A model generated the notes under the pieces. The model saw only the letters and a list, made by a program, of their open reading frames with translations. It did not search any database and was not told the origin of the DNA. A DNA stretch of 64,000 nucleotides from Defluviitaleaceae bacterium (GTDB lineage Bacteria; Bacillota; Clostridia; Lachnospirales; WQUN01): NCBI GenBank assembly GCA_009780185.1, contig WRAN01000002.1:1-64000 (forward strand). The letters are read 5' to 3'. This document shows positions 1 through 8,893 of the stretch, one piece after another; positions within the stretch are counted from its first letter, which is position 1; the number at the start of each line of letters is the position of its first letter. A program made the translations under genes and the position numbers.

Positions 1-2102
1 CCTGGTGGATTACCAGGGACACTTTGTTCTGGCGCGAAAGTTCTGCCATCATGAATAAACCACATTATCTCTTGTATTGTCCTAATGTTATAGCCTTGCG
101 GAGAGTTTCTGGTTACAGAGTTTTCGGCGGGTGTTGTAGCTTCATCTGTGATAAATGTAAGTGTAACCATTGGAATCCACCGTGCGGTAAGTGTCTTATC
201 AGCCACAATTGGACGCGTGTCGCCTTCCATGGCGCGCAAATACCCCTCTGTGCAGTAGAAACCAGCAAAGATGTGTCCGGCTTTTTCTGGGGTGACAGTA
301 GCAGACCCCACTAGCGGCTGAGTTGTGTACCTATAGCCATAACTGCCGCTTGGCAAAGTAACGGTAAAGGTTGGAGAACCATTTGTAAATATACCGCCGT
401 TTGCGTCCAAAGTCACAGCAATAAGGGAATTGGATGTCCAGACGGGTTGTACAGTCATGTTGGACGCAACAGGGGTGTGCTGGGTAAACGCCTGTCCATA
501 CATAGATGCAGGTGCGGTAATGCGCCAGTATTGGAATTGCATACCGCTCCTTACTGGGTCTGGCCGCATGGGCCTGCTGATATTTCCCATAGTGTGGCCA
601 GCCTGGTATATGGTTAGCGCTTGGCCCAAGCTTGTAACCCATACGCGGTTGGGTATTTGGTTTACTGGTGTGCCGTCGCTTAGCCCTGCACCTGTTGCAG
701 CCCCCAGTCCAGCAATCTGAAAAGCCCATACAGCATACAACGTAATACTTTCCGTTAATATGTTTGCACCCAGCCCAATCCCAGCATGTGGCGGGGCTTC
801 TACTGTTTGGCCTGTGTTAAATGGTGAAACCATTACAGTCCTTGCTGCGTTGGCCCAGCCTACAAAGATCAACCCTGACCCAGGTGGTGCCTCAACTGTG
901 GGAAAGTTATTTGTTGTATTAGGGTTGGGTACATTAGCGGCCAAGAGGGCACTGTTTGTCTGGTTCACATTTAACCCGGCAACATGCCAGCGCACATTCC
1001 CATGGTCTGCCAAGAAGGCGGGGGTTATTTCCCCAAGGGTTGGGTCAAAGGTGACGGTAATAAGCGGTGCAAGTTCCCAGCGGGCAAAGAGATATACATT
1101 GTGCGTGATTACCGAGTAGGCTGTAAACGCCGTACCACCCAACAGTTCTACAGTGTCATACCAGCCTACAAATACCCACCCAATGCGGGTTGGGTCATTG
1201 GGCCATGCAATGCCGTCTGTATTGGCAACACTTCTTGCCATGGGGATAACACGCTCTATATAGCTTGTAGGATCGTTTTGGTCGGGTGGAAGCACCGCCA
1301 GGGAGACTCCGTTACCATGAAAGCGTATGCTGCGCCCCCACTGGGCATAAACCGTGATATTTCCCGTCATCACGGTATTGCCGGTAAAAGCTAGGCCACT
1401 GCCATCAGGTTCTGTATTCCACTGGCTAAAGGCAAAGCCGCCACGCGTGGGTATAAGAGGCATATCTTGGGGTGTTACAGTGTCTGTTACGGGGTCACTT
1501 CTGCGGGTAAAGTTACCAGGCCTGATTAAGCCGCCATTGGCGACAAAGGTGACCATAAAACTGTTGGCGGCATAACTGTAGGCGGATAGGTGATAGCGGT
1601 TCCAAAGGAATCTGATTTCTAATGTGCCCTGATAACCAAGGTAGTACGAATAATAACTGCCATAGCAATACGCTTCATGAGTGTATGGTTCATAATACGG
1701 CGCATATCCCACATAGTCATATGAATAATACCGCGGTGCATAATTAATATACCCACCGTATTCGTATCCGTCGTATCCTGGACTATACGCATAATCTTCT
1801 TGGCTTGCCCAAACAGCATACAATGTTACTTCGTCATAAATTTGCGCGTCAAAGTCAAATGCCTCACCATCTGGTGTGGCAGACCAGTGCACAAAGCGAT
1901 ATCCGGGGATTTGCGGTGTCTCGGGTATGTATTGTATTGCTTGGCCGTGTGGTATGGTAATTACTGCGTATAAGTCGTACATATTGGCATAGTCATAATC
2001 CCAGTCGTCATATGCGTTGCTTATAGCAAAAACTGCGCTACCCACAAGCACAATAGCAAATATAAAAGCAACTGCAAATCTTGCCCTATTAGAAAGCTTC
2101 AT
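1..2102 (-). CDS. Secreted tyrosine-rich protein with InlB-type (Listeria-Bacteroides) repeats, C-terminus cut by window edge
   Basis: The minus frame is open from a start near 2100 to the left edge (about 700 codons), so it is absent from the ORF track. The N-terminus has a basic start and a hydrophobic stretch (FAVAFIFAIVLVGSAVFA), a probable signal peptide or anchor. After it come repeated units of the InlB_B/Flg_new type, for example GFAFSQWNTEPDGSG and IGWVFVGWYDT, each ending near YAxW. Between the first repeat and the rest lies a segment of about 55 residues that is unusually rich in tyrosine (YYSYDYVGYAPYYEPY). A GGGGAGG ribosome site lies 14 nt before ATG at 2102. An in-frame TTG at 2108 has the better spacing of 8 nt and may be the true start. 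Such proteins are usually surface or secreted adhesin-like proteins; the exact role here is unknown. Confidence 0.8.
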   Translation of the reverse strand, partial: MKLSNRARFAVAFIFAIVLVGSAVFAISNAYDDWDYDYANMYDLYAVITIPHGQAIQYIPETPQIPGYRFVHWSATPDGEAFDFDAQIYDEVTLYAVWASQEDYAYSPGYDGYEYGGYINYAPRYYSYDYVGYAPYYEPYTHEAYCYGSYYSYYLGYQGTLEIRFLWNRYHLSAYSYAANSFMVTFVANGGLIRPGNFTRRSDPVTDTVTPQDMPLIPTRGGFAFSQWNTEPDGSGLAFTGNTVMTGNITVYAQWGRSIRFHGNGVSLAVLPPDQNDPTSYIERVIPMARSVANTDGIAWPNDPTRIGWVFVGWYDTVELLGGTAFTAYSVITHNVYLFARWELAPLITVTFDPTLGEITPAFLADHGNVRWHVAGLNVNQTNSALLAANVPNPNTTNNFPTVEAPPGSGLIFVGWANAARTVMVSPFNTGQTVEAPPHAGIGLGANILTESITLYAVWAFQIAGLGAATGAGLSDGTPVNQIPNRVWVTSLGQALTIYQAGHTMGNISRPMRPDPVRSGMQFQYWRITAPASMYGQAFTQHTPVASNMTVQPVWTSNSLIAVTLDANGGIFTNGSPTFTVTLPSGSYGYRYTTQPLVGSATVTPEKAGHIFAGFYCTEGYLRAMEGDTRPIVADKTLTARWIPMVTLTFITDEATTPAENSVTRNSPQGYNIRTIQEIMWFIHDGRTFAPEQSVPGNPP

Positions 2103-2231
2103 ACCCAATATATGTACCTCCCCTATTTACGTATTTGCCAAATTAATTGTTACACCAATATTACAAGGAGCCTAAACACCGGTAAATAAGCAAATATATC
2201 GCTCCAAAACACGAATAAACGCACCCCAAAT

Positions 2232-2258
2232 AGCCATTTGGCGCAGCGGCAAATGGCT
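2232..2258. promoter_or_regulatory. Perfect 9-bp inverted repeat in the divergent intergenic region
   Basis: AGCCATTTG and CAAATGGCT flank a 9-nt centre. The site lies in the 326-bp gap between the secreted protein and the divergent XRE-TPR regulator. It could be an operator for that regulator or a small hairpin in the leader of the minus-strand gene. Nothing else gene-like is visible in this gap apart from the promoter at 2363. Confidence 0.4.
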
Positions 2259-2362
2259 GTAAACACTGATTAAATACTGTATTTTTACATTAAGGCTATG
2301 CTTAATAAAAAGATAAATTTTATGAAGTGATATCGGTATTAACTCAAAAAGCACATGTTTTT

Positions 2363-2391
2363 TTGACTTTACGCCTTTTAATTGATATATT
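2363..2391 (+). promoter_or_regulatory. Sigma-A type promoter of the XRE-TPR regulator gene
   Basis: TTGACT and TATATT are separated by 17 nt. The start of transcription would fall near 2398, about 30 nt before the ATG at 2429, which has AAAGGAG in front of it. Confidence 0.65.
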
Positions 2392-2428
2392 TTCTTCTGA
2401 CAATGGATAATGAACAAAGGAGAAGTTT

Positions 2429-3706
2429 ATGCAAACCCCACTCACTGCCTTACCAATAGGCCAAAAAATAAAACAGGTAAGAGTATCTAAAGGCCTCACC
2501 CAATCCAATGTGGCTAATGCCCTTAATAAAAGCGAGATGACCATAGTCCGTATAGAGCACGGGCAGACAATACCCAATGCCGAAACCTTGACAAAGATAA
2601 AAGACATATTGGATATCCAACATGCCCCGCTTTTAGACAATGAGCTGACCATTTACAAAAGGCGGCTGTGGGTATGGCGTGCGCTATTACTAACCAACCA
2701 GCTAGACAAAGCAATTGTCATGGAAGAAGAGTTATCCGTAATACAAAGCCTGCCATTCGAGCGGGATTTGATTATTATGTACCAGATGATTCAATCTACG
2801 CGGTTCTTAAGAGAGGGAAATATCATTGATGTCAAAGAAATGATAGATAATGCTAAAATTTCTTATAATGAAATGAGTGCAAATGCTAAATATCTTTACC
2901 ATTATGCATGTGGTGATATGGCATCCGATAAGTACTACAATAACACCACAAAATCATTAGAGCACTACTTAAAAGCCTTGGAATATAAAAGCGCAGATGC
3001 AGGCGAAGATGTATTCGTATTGCTAAAAATCGGACGTATTTATTCCAATAGAGGTAAGCCTTTTAAGGCCATTGAATATTTACAGCCTATACGGCGCTCT
3101 GGGGATCTTACCAATTTTTTTTATGCTTGGATAGATGGATTAATTGGGGGGTGCTATCTGCTACTTGGTGAATATGACAAAGCAAAACAATTGTTGGAAG
3201 ATGCGCTTCAGCAAGCCAGGGCACTTGTTGACAGTGTATATATCGCAATAACACTTTCCGATTTGGCCCTTGCAAATATGATGTTGAATAATATGGATGA
3301 AGCCCAAAGTCTGTGCGAGGAATCCATGGACATGCTCAAAGGCGCCATGCCGATGTATTTGATTAGCCTATCATGCATGGTAAGAATTTTGATGAAAAAG
3401 AAGCAATATAAAAAAGCGAAAGAGGCCGTCCTAGAAGGGAAATCCCTTGCCAAGGGGCAACCTGAAGTGTTTGCCGTAGTATTTGAATCCCTGGGCCATC
3501 TTATGAACCTGAACGACGATAAATCTACAGAATATTTAGAAACCGTTGCCATACCCTTCCTGCAAGGCACCTTGCAAAACTTTATAGCGTTAGAGATATG
3601 TGACACGCTGGAGGAGCACTATAAGAAGAAAAATACCAAAATTAAAATGTTGGCTATCGCCGCTGTTTCTCGGAATATTTATCGCGGGATGCTTGGAGAT
3701 TGGTGA
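2429..3706 (+). CDS. XRE-family HTH regulator with C-terminal TPR repeats (RNPP-like)
   Basis: Residues about 9-65 form a helix-turn-helix of the XRE/Cro type (GQKIKQVRVSKGLTQSNVA). The remaining 350 residues are helical and show tetratricopeptide-like spacing (for example LLGEYDKAKQLLEDALQQA). This architecture is that of the RNPP/Rgg group, which bind small secreted peptides, but no peptide gene is recognisable next to it. The gene is divergent from the secreted InlB-repeat gene and is a candidate for its regulator. It has a good promoter and an AAAGGAG site. Its last 53 bp overlap the convergent dac gene. DNA binding is well supported; the ligand is unknown. Confidence 0.85.
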   Translation: MQTPLTALPIGQKIKQVRVSKGLTQSNVANALNKSEMTIVRIEHGQTIPNAETLTKIKDILDIQHAPLLDNELTIYKRRLWVWRALLLTNQLDKAIVMEEELSVIQSLPFERDLIIMYQMIQSTRFLREGNIIDVKEMIDNAKISYNEMSANAKYLYHYACGDMASDKYYNNTTKSLEHYLKALEYKSADAGEDVFVLLKIGRIYSNRGKPFKAIEYLQPIRRSGDLTNFFYAWIDGLIGGCYLLLGEYDKAKQLLEDALQQARALVDSVYIAITLSDLALANMMLNNMDEAQSLCEESMDMLKGAMPMYLISLSCMVRILMKKKQYKKAKEAVLEGKSLAKGQPEVFAVVFESLGHLMNLNDDKSTEYLETVAIPFLQGTLQNFIALEICDTLEEHYKKKNTKIKMLAIAAVSRNIYRGMLGDW

Positions 3707-5000
3707 TTGCTTCGACAGCATTTTCGGCTCGGTCAAGCAAAAAAGACTGCGGATCATCCGCAGTCTCTTCTTTTTCCTCTTTTTGTTCTTCTTCCTTATC
3801 TTCTATCTCTGTATTCTCTATCTCCGCTTCTCCTTTAAACATCCACTGCTTAAACATTCTATCCATTATATCTTGCGGGGAGGCTTTGGCTACGTCCTCG
3901 GCCACCACTAGCTCGCTGCGCCCTACTTCTTGGCCTTCATGAGTATACACAACTTCTCCAGCGGTCTGTCCTACTGCTACCGGAGCATCTAGGGCATCCT
4001 TTATCCGTACCTCTGAATCAATAACAATATGCTTACCCTTTGGTACTAGTACATTGGTTTGTTGCTTTATCACAACAGGAACTTGCTCAACTTTTCCTTT
4101 AAATACCTTTATCTCGCCCATAGTGGTTCCACTTTCTTCTTTAGCTATAAGCGCAAAATTGGAGTATCCGTAATCCAATAGTTTCATTGCGGAATCGAAT
4201 CGGATAGTAGGGTCAGGTGCCCCCAGCACTACTGCTATAAGATGCATTCCTTCTTTTTCTGCTGTTGCTGAAATACAGTAAAGCGCCTCAGAGGTAGAGC
4301 CTGTTTTTAGCCCAGTGGTACCCGTGTAATTGCGTATTAGTTTATTAGTATTGGTAAGACCAAATTCTTCTTGACCACGTGCTGTAGTGTGAGTGATTTT
4401 ATCAAGACGGGTTGTAGAGAATTTAAATACATCCGGATAATTTAAAATCAAATCACGAGACATTAAAGCAATATCATATGCCGTTGTAAGATGCCCTGTG
4501 GCATCCAGCCCACAAGAGTTTACAAAATTAGTATTGTCCATCCCAAGGGCCTTGGCCTTTGTGTTCATCATAGATACAAAAGCTTCTTCGCTACCGGCAA
4601 TAAACTCTGCCATAGCTACGGCAGCGTCGTTGGCAGAGGCTATGACTATAGCCTTTGTAAGGTCGCGGACACTCTGCTGCTCTCCTTCTTCAAGGAAAAT
4701 CTGTGAGCCACCCATAGATGCGGCATGGGCACTGGTAGTAACCATATCATCCCATTTAATCCGCTCTTGATCCAGCGCTTCATATATAAGAAGCATGGTC
4801 ATAACTTTGGTAACACTGGCAGGAGCCAGTTTTTCATGAGGGTTATTCTCTACAAGTATTTTCCCTGTCTCCGCTTCCATAAGAAGGCTGGCTTTTGCGT
4901 CAACTACAAGACCTTGCGCCTTTGCTTGAGTAACAGCGCTGATGGAAATCGCAATGGCACACGCTGTTAAACATATTATTTTTACAAATCTTTTAAACAT
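3654..5000 (-). CDS. dacF: D-alanyl-D-alanine carboxypeptidase (DacF-like, peptidase S11)
   Basis: A penicillin-binding DD-carboxypeptidase that trims the terminal D-Ala of peptidoglycan stem peptides outside the membrane. Numbered from the chosen start, the three catalytic motifs are SVTK (62-65), SAN (121-123) and KTG (231-233). A signal peptide (LTACAIAISISAVTQAKA) precedes them and a PBP5_C-like beta domain follows. The start at 5000 (MFKRFVK) is preferred over the ORF-track start because AGGGAGGA lies just before it. The C-terminus is odd: instead of a clear hydrophobic anchor it ends in a Glu/Lys-rich tail of about 80 residues. The 3' end overlaps the convergent regulator gene by 53 bp. 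It lies downstream of ftsZ, separated by a large hairpin. Confidence 0.9.
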   Translation of the reverse strand: MFKRFVKIICLTACAIAISISAVTQAKAQGLVVDAKASLLMEAETGKILVENNPHEKLAPASVTKVMTMLLIYEALDQERIKWDDMVTTSAHAASMGGSQIFLEEGEQQSVRDLTKAIVIASANDAAVAMAEFIAGSEEAFVSMMNTKAKALGMDNTNFVNSCGLDATGHLTTAYDIALMSRDLILNYPDVFKFSTTRLDKITHTTARGQEEFGLTNTNKLIRNYTGTTGLKTGSTSEALYCISATAEKEGMHLIAVVLGAPDPTIRFDSAMKLLDYGYSNFALIAKEESGTTMGEIKVFKGKVEQVPVVIKQQTNVLVPKGKHIVIDSEVRIKDALDAPVAVGQTAGEVVYTHEGQEVGRSELVVAEDVAKASPQDIMDRMFKQWMFKGEAEIENTEIEDKEEEQKEEKEETADDPQSFLLDRAENAVEAITNLQASRDKYSEKQRR

Positions 5001-5099
5001 AAAAAAGTCCTCCCTAAGCATCTGATAGGCTTCAGAATGAGGCGCGTTGCGCCCCATCCTGAAGCTATCATTCATTAATGCTTAGGGTGGACTTTTTTG
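5001..5099 (-). promoter_or_regulatory. Near-perfect 99-nt RNA hairpin between ftsZ and dac, enclosing the dac ribosome binding site
   Basis: The two 21-nt ends (5001-5021 and 5079-5099) are complementary except for one central mismatch. Inside them sits a second long stem with a GCGC-AAC-GCGC tip. In the minus-strand sense the inner stem pairs throughout if G-U pairs are allowed, with one bulged base; on the plus strand the same places are mismatches. This points to an RNA structure in the ftsZ-dac transcript. The outer arm contains the AGGGAGGA of dac, and a run of six T follows directly before its ATG. It can act as a terminator after ftsZ, as a ribosome-site mask, or both. Confidence 0.75.
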
Positions 5100-5119
5100 T
5101 AAAAATTATACCTATAAAA

Positions 5120-6271
5120 TTAGTGTCTGGAAGGCCTTCTGCTTTTGTTTTGCAAAAACTCTGGTATCACAAAAGAATCAGCATCCATATCTCTTATTGG
5201 GCGGAGTGGATCTTTGGCTTCAGCTTCTGATGGTGCTTCTTCTGCATCAGAAGTTTTTGACTCTGTTTTTGTTTCAGCTTTTGAAGCCTTCTTTGGCTCC
5301 CTTATTGCCTGATCCAAATCATCTAATCCTGTGGCGATTACTGTAACTGTCACTTCATCTTTATAACTTTCATTGATTGTCGCACCAAACATAACATCAG
5401 CGTCTTTATCCACAGATTCCCGGATAATATTGGCAGCCTGAGTAATATCTTTAAGGCCGATGCTGGAGTCACCGGTAAAGCTTATTATTACAGCCCTTGC
5501 GCCATCTATAGTAGTCTCAAGCAGTGGGCTGTTAATGGCTTGAAGTGCAGCTTCAGCGGTTTTATTTTTCCCGGAAGCTCTACCAACACCCATATGTGCT
5601 ACACCTTGCTGGCTCATTACGGTTTTTACATCAGCAAAGTCAAGATTTATAAGGCCATCTATAAGGATAAGATCACTTATCCCTTGGATACCTTGTCTAA
5701 GTACATCATCAGCCATTTTAAATGATTCCAATAAGGACATATCATCGTCAACTATTTCAAGGAGACGCTCATTAGGAATAACTACCAAAGTGTCTACACT
5801 TTTGCGAAGTTCTGCAATCCCGGCCATTGCGTTGCGCATCCTTGGAGTGCCTTCAAATGCAAAAGGCTTCGTTACAACGCCTACAGTAAGTATACCCATT
5901 TCACGGGCGATACTGGCAATCACAGGCGCGGCACCTGTTCCTGTACCTCCGCCCATGCCAGCAGTAATAAACAGCATGTCCGTATTACTGATAGCATTGG
6001 CCACAAGATCACGAGACTCTTCGGCAGCTCTTCGCCCGGTTTCCGGCTTACCTCCAGCCCCTAGGCCACGGGTTAGCTTTTCACCCAATTGTATACGAAT
6101 AGGCGCTTTGGATTTACCAAGCGCACCATTATCTGTATTGGCAGAAATAAATTCAATACTGGTAATTTTATCCTCAACCATTCGATCGACGGCATTATTC
6201 CCGCCGCCTCCTACTCCTAAGACTTTTATACGAGCCTTGGTATCATGGGATGTGTCTATATTTATAACCAC
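5120..6271 (-). CDS. ftsZ: Cell division protein FtsZ
   Basis: The tubulin-like GTPase that forms the division ring. The tubulin signature GGGTGTG is at residues 107-113, the N-terminal nucleotide loop [10 protein letters not shown] at about 19-28, and the T7 loop [10 protein letters not shown] further on. A charged variable linker follows, then the C-terminal tail [11 protein letters not shown] that binds FtsA/SepF/EzrA-type partners. Length (383) is normal for the family. The start is GTG with AGGAGGGG six nt upstream; there is no good ATG. The gene lies 64 bp after ftsQ, with no ftsA between them, as in many Clostridia. Confidence 0.97.
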   Translation of the reverse strand: MVINIDTSHDTKARIKVLGVGGGGNNAVDRMVEDKITSIEFISANTDNGALGKSKAPIRIQLGEKLTRGLGAGGKPETGRRAAEESRDLVANAISNTDMLFITAGMGGGTGTGAAPVIASIAREMGILTVGVVTKPFAFEGTPRMRNAMAGIAELRKSVDTLVVIPNERLLEIVDDDMSLLESFKMADDVLRQGIQGISDLILIDGLINLDFADVKTVMSQQGVAHMGVGRASGKNKTAEAALQAINSPLLETTIDGARAVIISFTGDSSIGLKDITQAANIIRESVDKDADVMFGATINESYKDEVTVTVIATGLDDLDQAIREPKKASKAETKTESKTSDAEEAPSEAEAKDPLRPIRDMDADSFVIPEFLQNKSRRPSRH

Positions 6272-6335
6272 GCTTGTCCCCTCCTAAAAAAAGCTACAGT
6301 TAATAATAAACATCTTTTGCCTTGAAAGCAAGTCC

Positions 6336-7058
6336 TTATGTGAGTATTTCAAAAAAAATCTCCGGCCTATTTTCCCGTAAATCGACAAAACCCCTGGCAA
6401 ACTCTGCCTCCGGCATCTCGCTAAGCATACCAGCAATGGTACGCACCTTTAATTCCGCGTCGTCAATGCCTCCAACATTAAATTCAATATATCCTACCAA
6501 AATCCTGGTGTTGGCTGTATCTGACACATTAATATGAGTCACGCGGCTCACAAGTCCATGGCGATATATAAGTTGTGCATACTGAGTCATGATATTGAAC
6601 GCAGTAGTATCTGGAACTTGTAATACCTCCCCAAGTGCAAAGTGGTTAAAATTTAACCCCTCAATCACAGGAAGGGGCTGAGTAGTAAATGAGCGAACCT
6701 CCAGCACCCGACCAAACTCATCAAGAAACAAAAACATCCCAGGCGTATGCTCCACATAAGCAGCGAGTCGTCTCTCCTGCACCTCAACATACAGTGTACC
6801 TGGTAAGCGCCTGGTAAACTCAACATTTGCAATATATAAATTCTCGGTTAAGCGGCGGCGAGCTGATCCTAGGTTAAAAAACAACAAGTTTGTGGTCCCA
6901 GTTATCTCAAGGCGTTCTTCTATTTCCTGGCGGCTCACTGTGTTGTACCCGCGAATAATTACTTCTTCCAAATAAAAAAAAGGCGAAAATAGAATAATCA
7001 CCCCAATAAAAGCCAAGGCACAGATTATCATCGCCACTTTAAATTTTCGTGATTGCAT
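6336..7058 (-). CDS. ftsQ: Cell division protein FtsQ/DivIB
   Basis: A bitopic division protein: a short cytoplasmic N-terminus, one membrane segment (about residues 8-28, MIICALAFIGVIILFSPFF), then an extracytoplasmic POTRA domain beginning FYLEEVIIRGYNTVSRQEI and a FtsQ/DivIB beta domain. FtsQ connects the divisome scaffold with FtsL/FtsB and septal wall synthesis. The start ATG has AGGGGG six nt upstream. It directly precedes ftsZ, the usual order in the division cluster. Sequence identity in this family is low, so the call rests on domain order, size and position. Confidence 0.88.
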   Translation of the reverse strand: MQSRKFKVAMIICALAFIGVIILFSPFFYLEEVIIRGYNTVSRQEIEERLEITGTTNLLFFNLGSARRRLTENLYIANVEFTRRLPGTLYVEVQERRLAAYVEHTPGMFLFLDEFGRVLEVRSFTTQPLPVIEGLNFNHFALGEVLQVPDTTAFNIMTQYAQLIYRHGLVSRVTHINVSDTANTRILVGYIEFNVGGIDDAELKVRTIAGMLSEMPEAEFARGFVDLRENRPEIFFEILT

Positions 7059-7075
7059 GTATTACCCCCTGTGAA

Positions 7076-7241
7076 TCTTATAGCGAATGCAGTTTTGAAG
7101 TGTGTTCGCTATAGCAGGATTGTATCACTAAAAATGAATATAAAAAAGACCGCCTTCATGGCGGTCTAATCTATAGCGAACGACTTTCGAAATCGTGATT
7201 GCACGTCGGGCAAAATCGCCCAAAACGCTTGTTTCGCGTTT
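7076..7241. repeat. Cluster of small inverted repeats in the ftsQ upstream gap
   Basis: Besides the terminator, this 198-bp gap holds three copies of TATAGCGAA or its complement (near 7080, 7105 and 7172), a GGGC-AAAATC-GCCC hairpin (7208-7221) and an AAACGC/GCGTTT hairpin (7223-7241). Promoters for ftsQ must lie here, but I cannot single one out. Confidence 0.45.
7141..7167 (-). terminator. Rho-independent terminator after the NYN-LOTUS gene
   Basis: AGACCGCC and GGCGGTCT form an 8-bp stem with a 5-nt loop; on the minus strand it is followed by TTTTTT. It ends transcription of the 7257-8813 gene before the ftsQ promoter region. Confidence 0.8.
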
Positions 7242-7256
7242 CAAGTCACCGCTCTG

Positions 7257-8813
7257 TCAGACAGGTTTTAATTTGAAATCGGTATCAAGTGATTCAAGCC
7301 AGGCTATAAACCGCGCTCGGTGGGCACTTGCTACCCAGTCTTTATATACCAGATAGTGCTTTCCGTTATACATAAAGGTTTCTTTCCAATACTTCACCCG
7401 ACCTCTTACGCTTCTTTGCTCTAATAGATTACTCCGGGTTTCTATTTCCTTTAAAATAGGTATTTTTACACCAAATGTACTTTTAGAGTACTCAGGTGTC
7501 ACAAGAAGCCGCGCTTCTCCGGCGGATATTCCATCTGACTCAGCCAGCGCCATAAAGTGGCCTTTAATCCACTTCCTTAAGGAACCCTGGTCGGTGGTAT
7601 CTGTTTTTAATGGTTCTGACGGGGAGGACGCTGGGAGCTCAGCGGCTTCATCTACCGGCATTACTTCCTCCACTACTGGCGCTACTTCCTCTACTGGCTC
7701 TGGTATGGTCGGTGCCGGAGTGGTTACCTTTTTTGTCTCTGGTTTTTTACGCTTATGTTTTTTCTCAGACGCAGGGATATCAGATACTATAGTGTAAATA
7801 AAGGCCATTTCCTCTGGAACACTAAATATTGATCCAAAGCGGCTGCCATCTTCAGCCGTGACCACAAGGCCTTTTACATCATCCAAAACCGTCCCCTTTT
7901 CGGCAACGGCTCCGCGCCGGGCTATTTTGCATACGCTTTCATCGATTGTATATAAGCAGAATGGACTACCGGTAAGTACAAACTGCATAAACTCACCAAA
8001 TCGGGAGTAGCTATAGCGGTTGGGCTTAAAATCATTTACATAGTGGTCTACATAGGTCTTAAACACCGATATTTCTAAGTCACCTAGTCCTTCCACTTCT
8101 TCCACAAATATCGCTTCTACAATTTTGCGGATAGTATGAAGCCCTCCGGCTAAATCGTGTGTATCCCGCCAAATAGCAATATTGGCGGCGGATATCATCT
8201 CCGAGTACTTTGTCTTAGGAAATTTGATAGGCATTTTCTCTTTTTTTACAGGAGCCGGGGCGGTTTCTACAGTAACAGCCGCAGATTCAACTGTGCGGTT
8301 TTTTCTCCTAGAAGAAGTTGTAGCTACCAAAGCCTTATCTGCTTTTTCCAATGAAACATAGTAGTCACAGGAGTTGCGGAAGTTGACATTAGAGTTTCGA
8401 TCAAAGCCACAGCCTATGACTCGCTTACCATGTTCGTGTAATTTCTTTGAAAGGAAGGCGAAAATACCGTCACCTGATGCTATTACATAGTTTTCGATTT
8501 CAGGGCGTTTGCTTAAAAGCTCCACCGCGTCAATGATTAGACATACATCGGCGGCATTTTTTACTCTGTCATTTTGGTTGGTATTAAATATCTGTATAGG
8601 TTCGATTCCCACTTGTAGTACGGAGTCCTGCAGAGCGCGGTTTTGTTGTAGAGCCCAATCTGCATAGGCTCGCTGAATAGAAACCCCATGTACCCCTTCC
8701 ATCTCTAATACTCTGCGGTAAATTTCGTCCAGATTTAGGGTAGTGTTGGTTTTTCCACTAAAAATCCCTAGCAAATTTTCAATGTCATAGAAAATTGCTG
8801 TGTTGCTTATCAT
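7257..8813 (-). CDS. NYN-domain (PIN-like) protein with OST-HTH/LOTUS-like domains
   Basis: Residues 1-160 match the NYN/LabA-DUF88 fold, a PIN-like metal-dependent nuclease: acidic positions occur in FYDIENLLG, NAADVCLIIDA and ASGDGIF. A low-complexity linker follows, then a region near 200-330 that resembles an OST-HTH/LOTUS RNA-binding domain (YSYSRFGEFMQFVL), a Pro/Val/Glu-rich linker, and a second helical domain at the C-terminus. Such proteins are thought to cut or bind RNA. The start at 8813 is chosen because GAGGTG lies just upstream. It ends a minus-strand run of RNA-related genes and has its own terminator. Confidence 0.8.
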   Translation of the reverse strand: MISNTAIFYDIENLLGIFSGKTNTTLNLDEIYRRVLEMEGVHGVSIQRAYADWALQQNRALQDSVLQVGIEPIQIFNTNQNDRVKNAADVCLIIDAVELLSKRPEIENYVIASGDGIFAFLSKKLHEHGKRVIGCGFDRNSNVNFRNSCDYYVSLEKADKALVATTSSRRKNRTVESAAVTVETAPAPVKKEKMPIKFPKTKYSEMISAANIAIWRDTHDLAGGLHTIRKIVEAIFVEEVEGLGDLEISVFKTYVDHYVNDFKPNRYSYSRFGEFMQFVLTGSPFCLYTIDESVCKIARRGAVAEKGTVLDDVKGLVVTAEDGSRFGSIFSVPEEMAFIYTIVSDIPASEKKHKRKKPETKKVTTPAPTIPEPVEEVAPVVEEVMPVDEAAELPASSPSEPLKTDTTDQGSLRKWIKGHFMALAESDGISAGEARLLVTPEYSKSTFGVKIPILKEIETRSNLLEQRSVRGRVKYWKETFMYNGKHYLVYKDWVASAHRARFIAWLESLDTDFKLKPV

Positions 8814-8893
8814 AAAACACCTCATAAATTATTTGTAGTTCATTATATCATAAAACCTTTATAAGAAACCGCGCTTTTACGAGGTTCTTGGGT

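Noticed and set aside
331-1819. Several plus- and minus-strand ORFs within the first 2 kb
   Set aside because: They are shadows of the open minus frame that encodes the InlB-repeat protein; that frame has the repeat pattern and the signal peptide.
2172-2417. Minus-strand ORF of 81 residues between the secreted protein and the regulator, possible signal peptide for an RNPP system
   Set aside because: No ribosome site before its ATG, composition like noncoding AT-rich DNA, and it lies across the clear promoter of the regulator.
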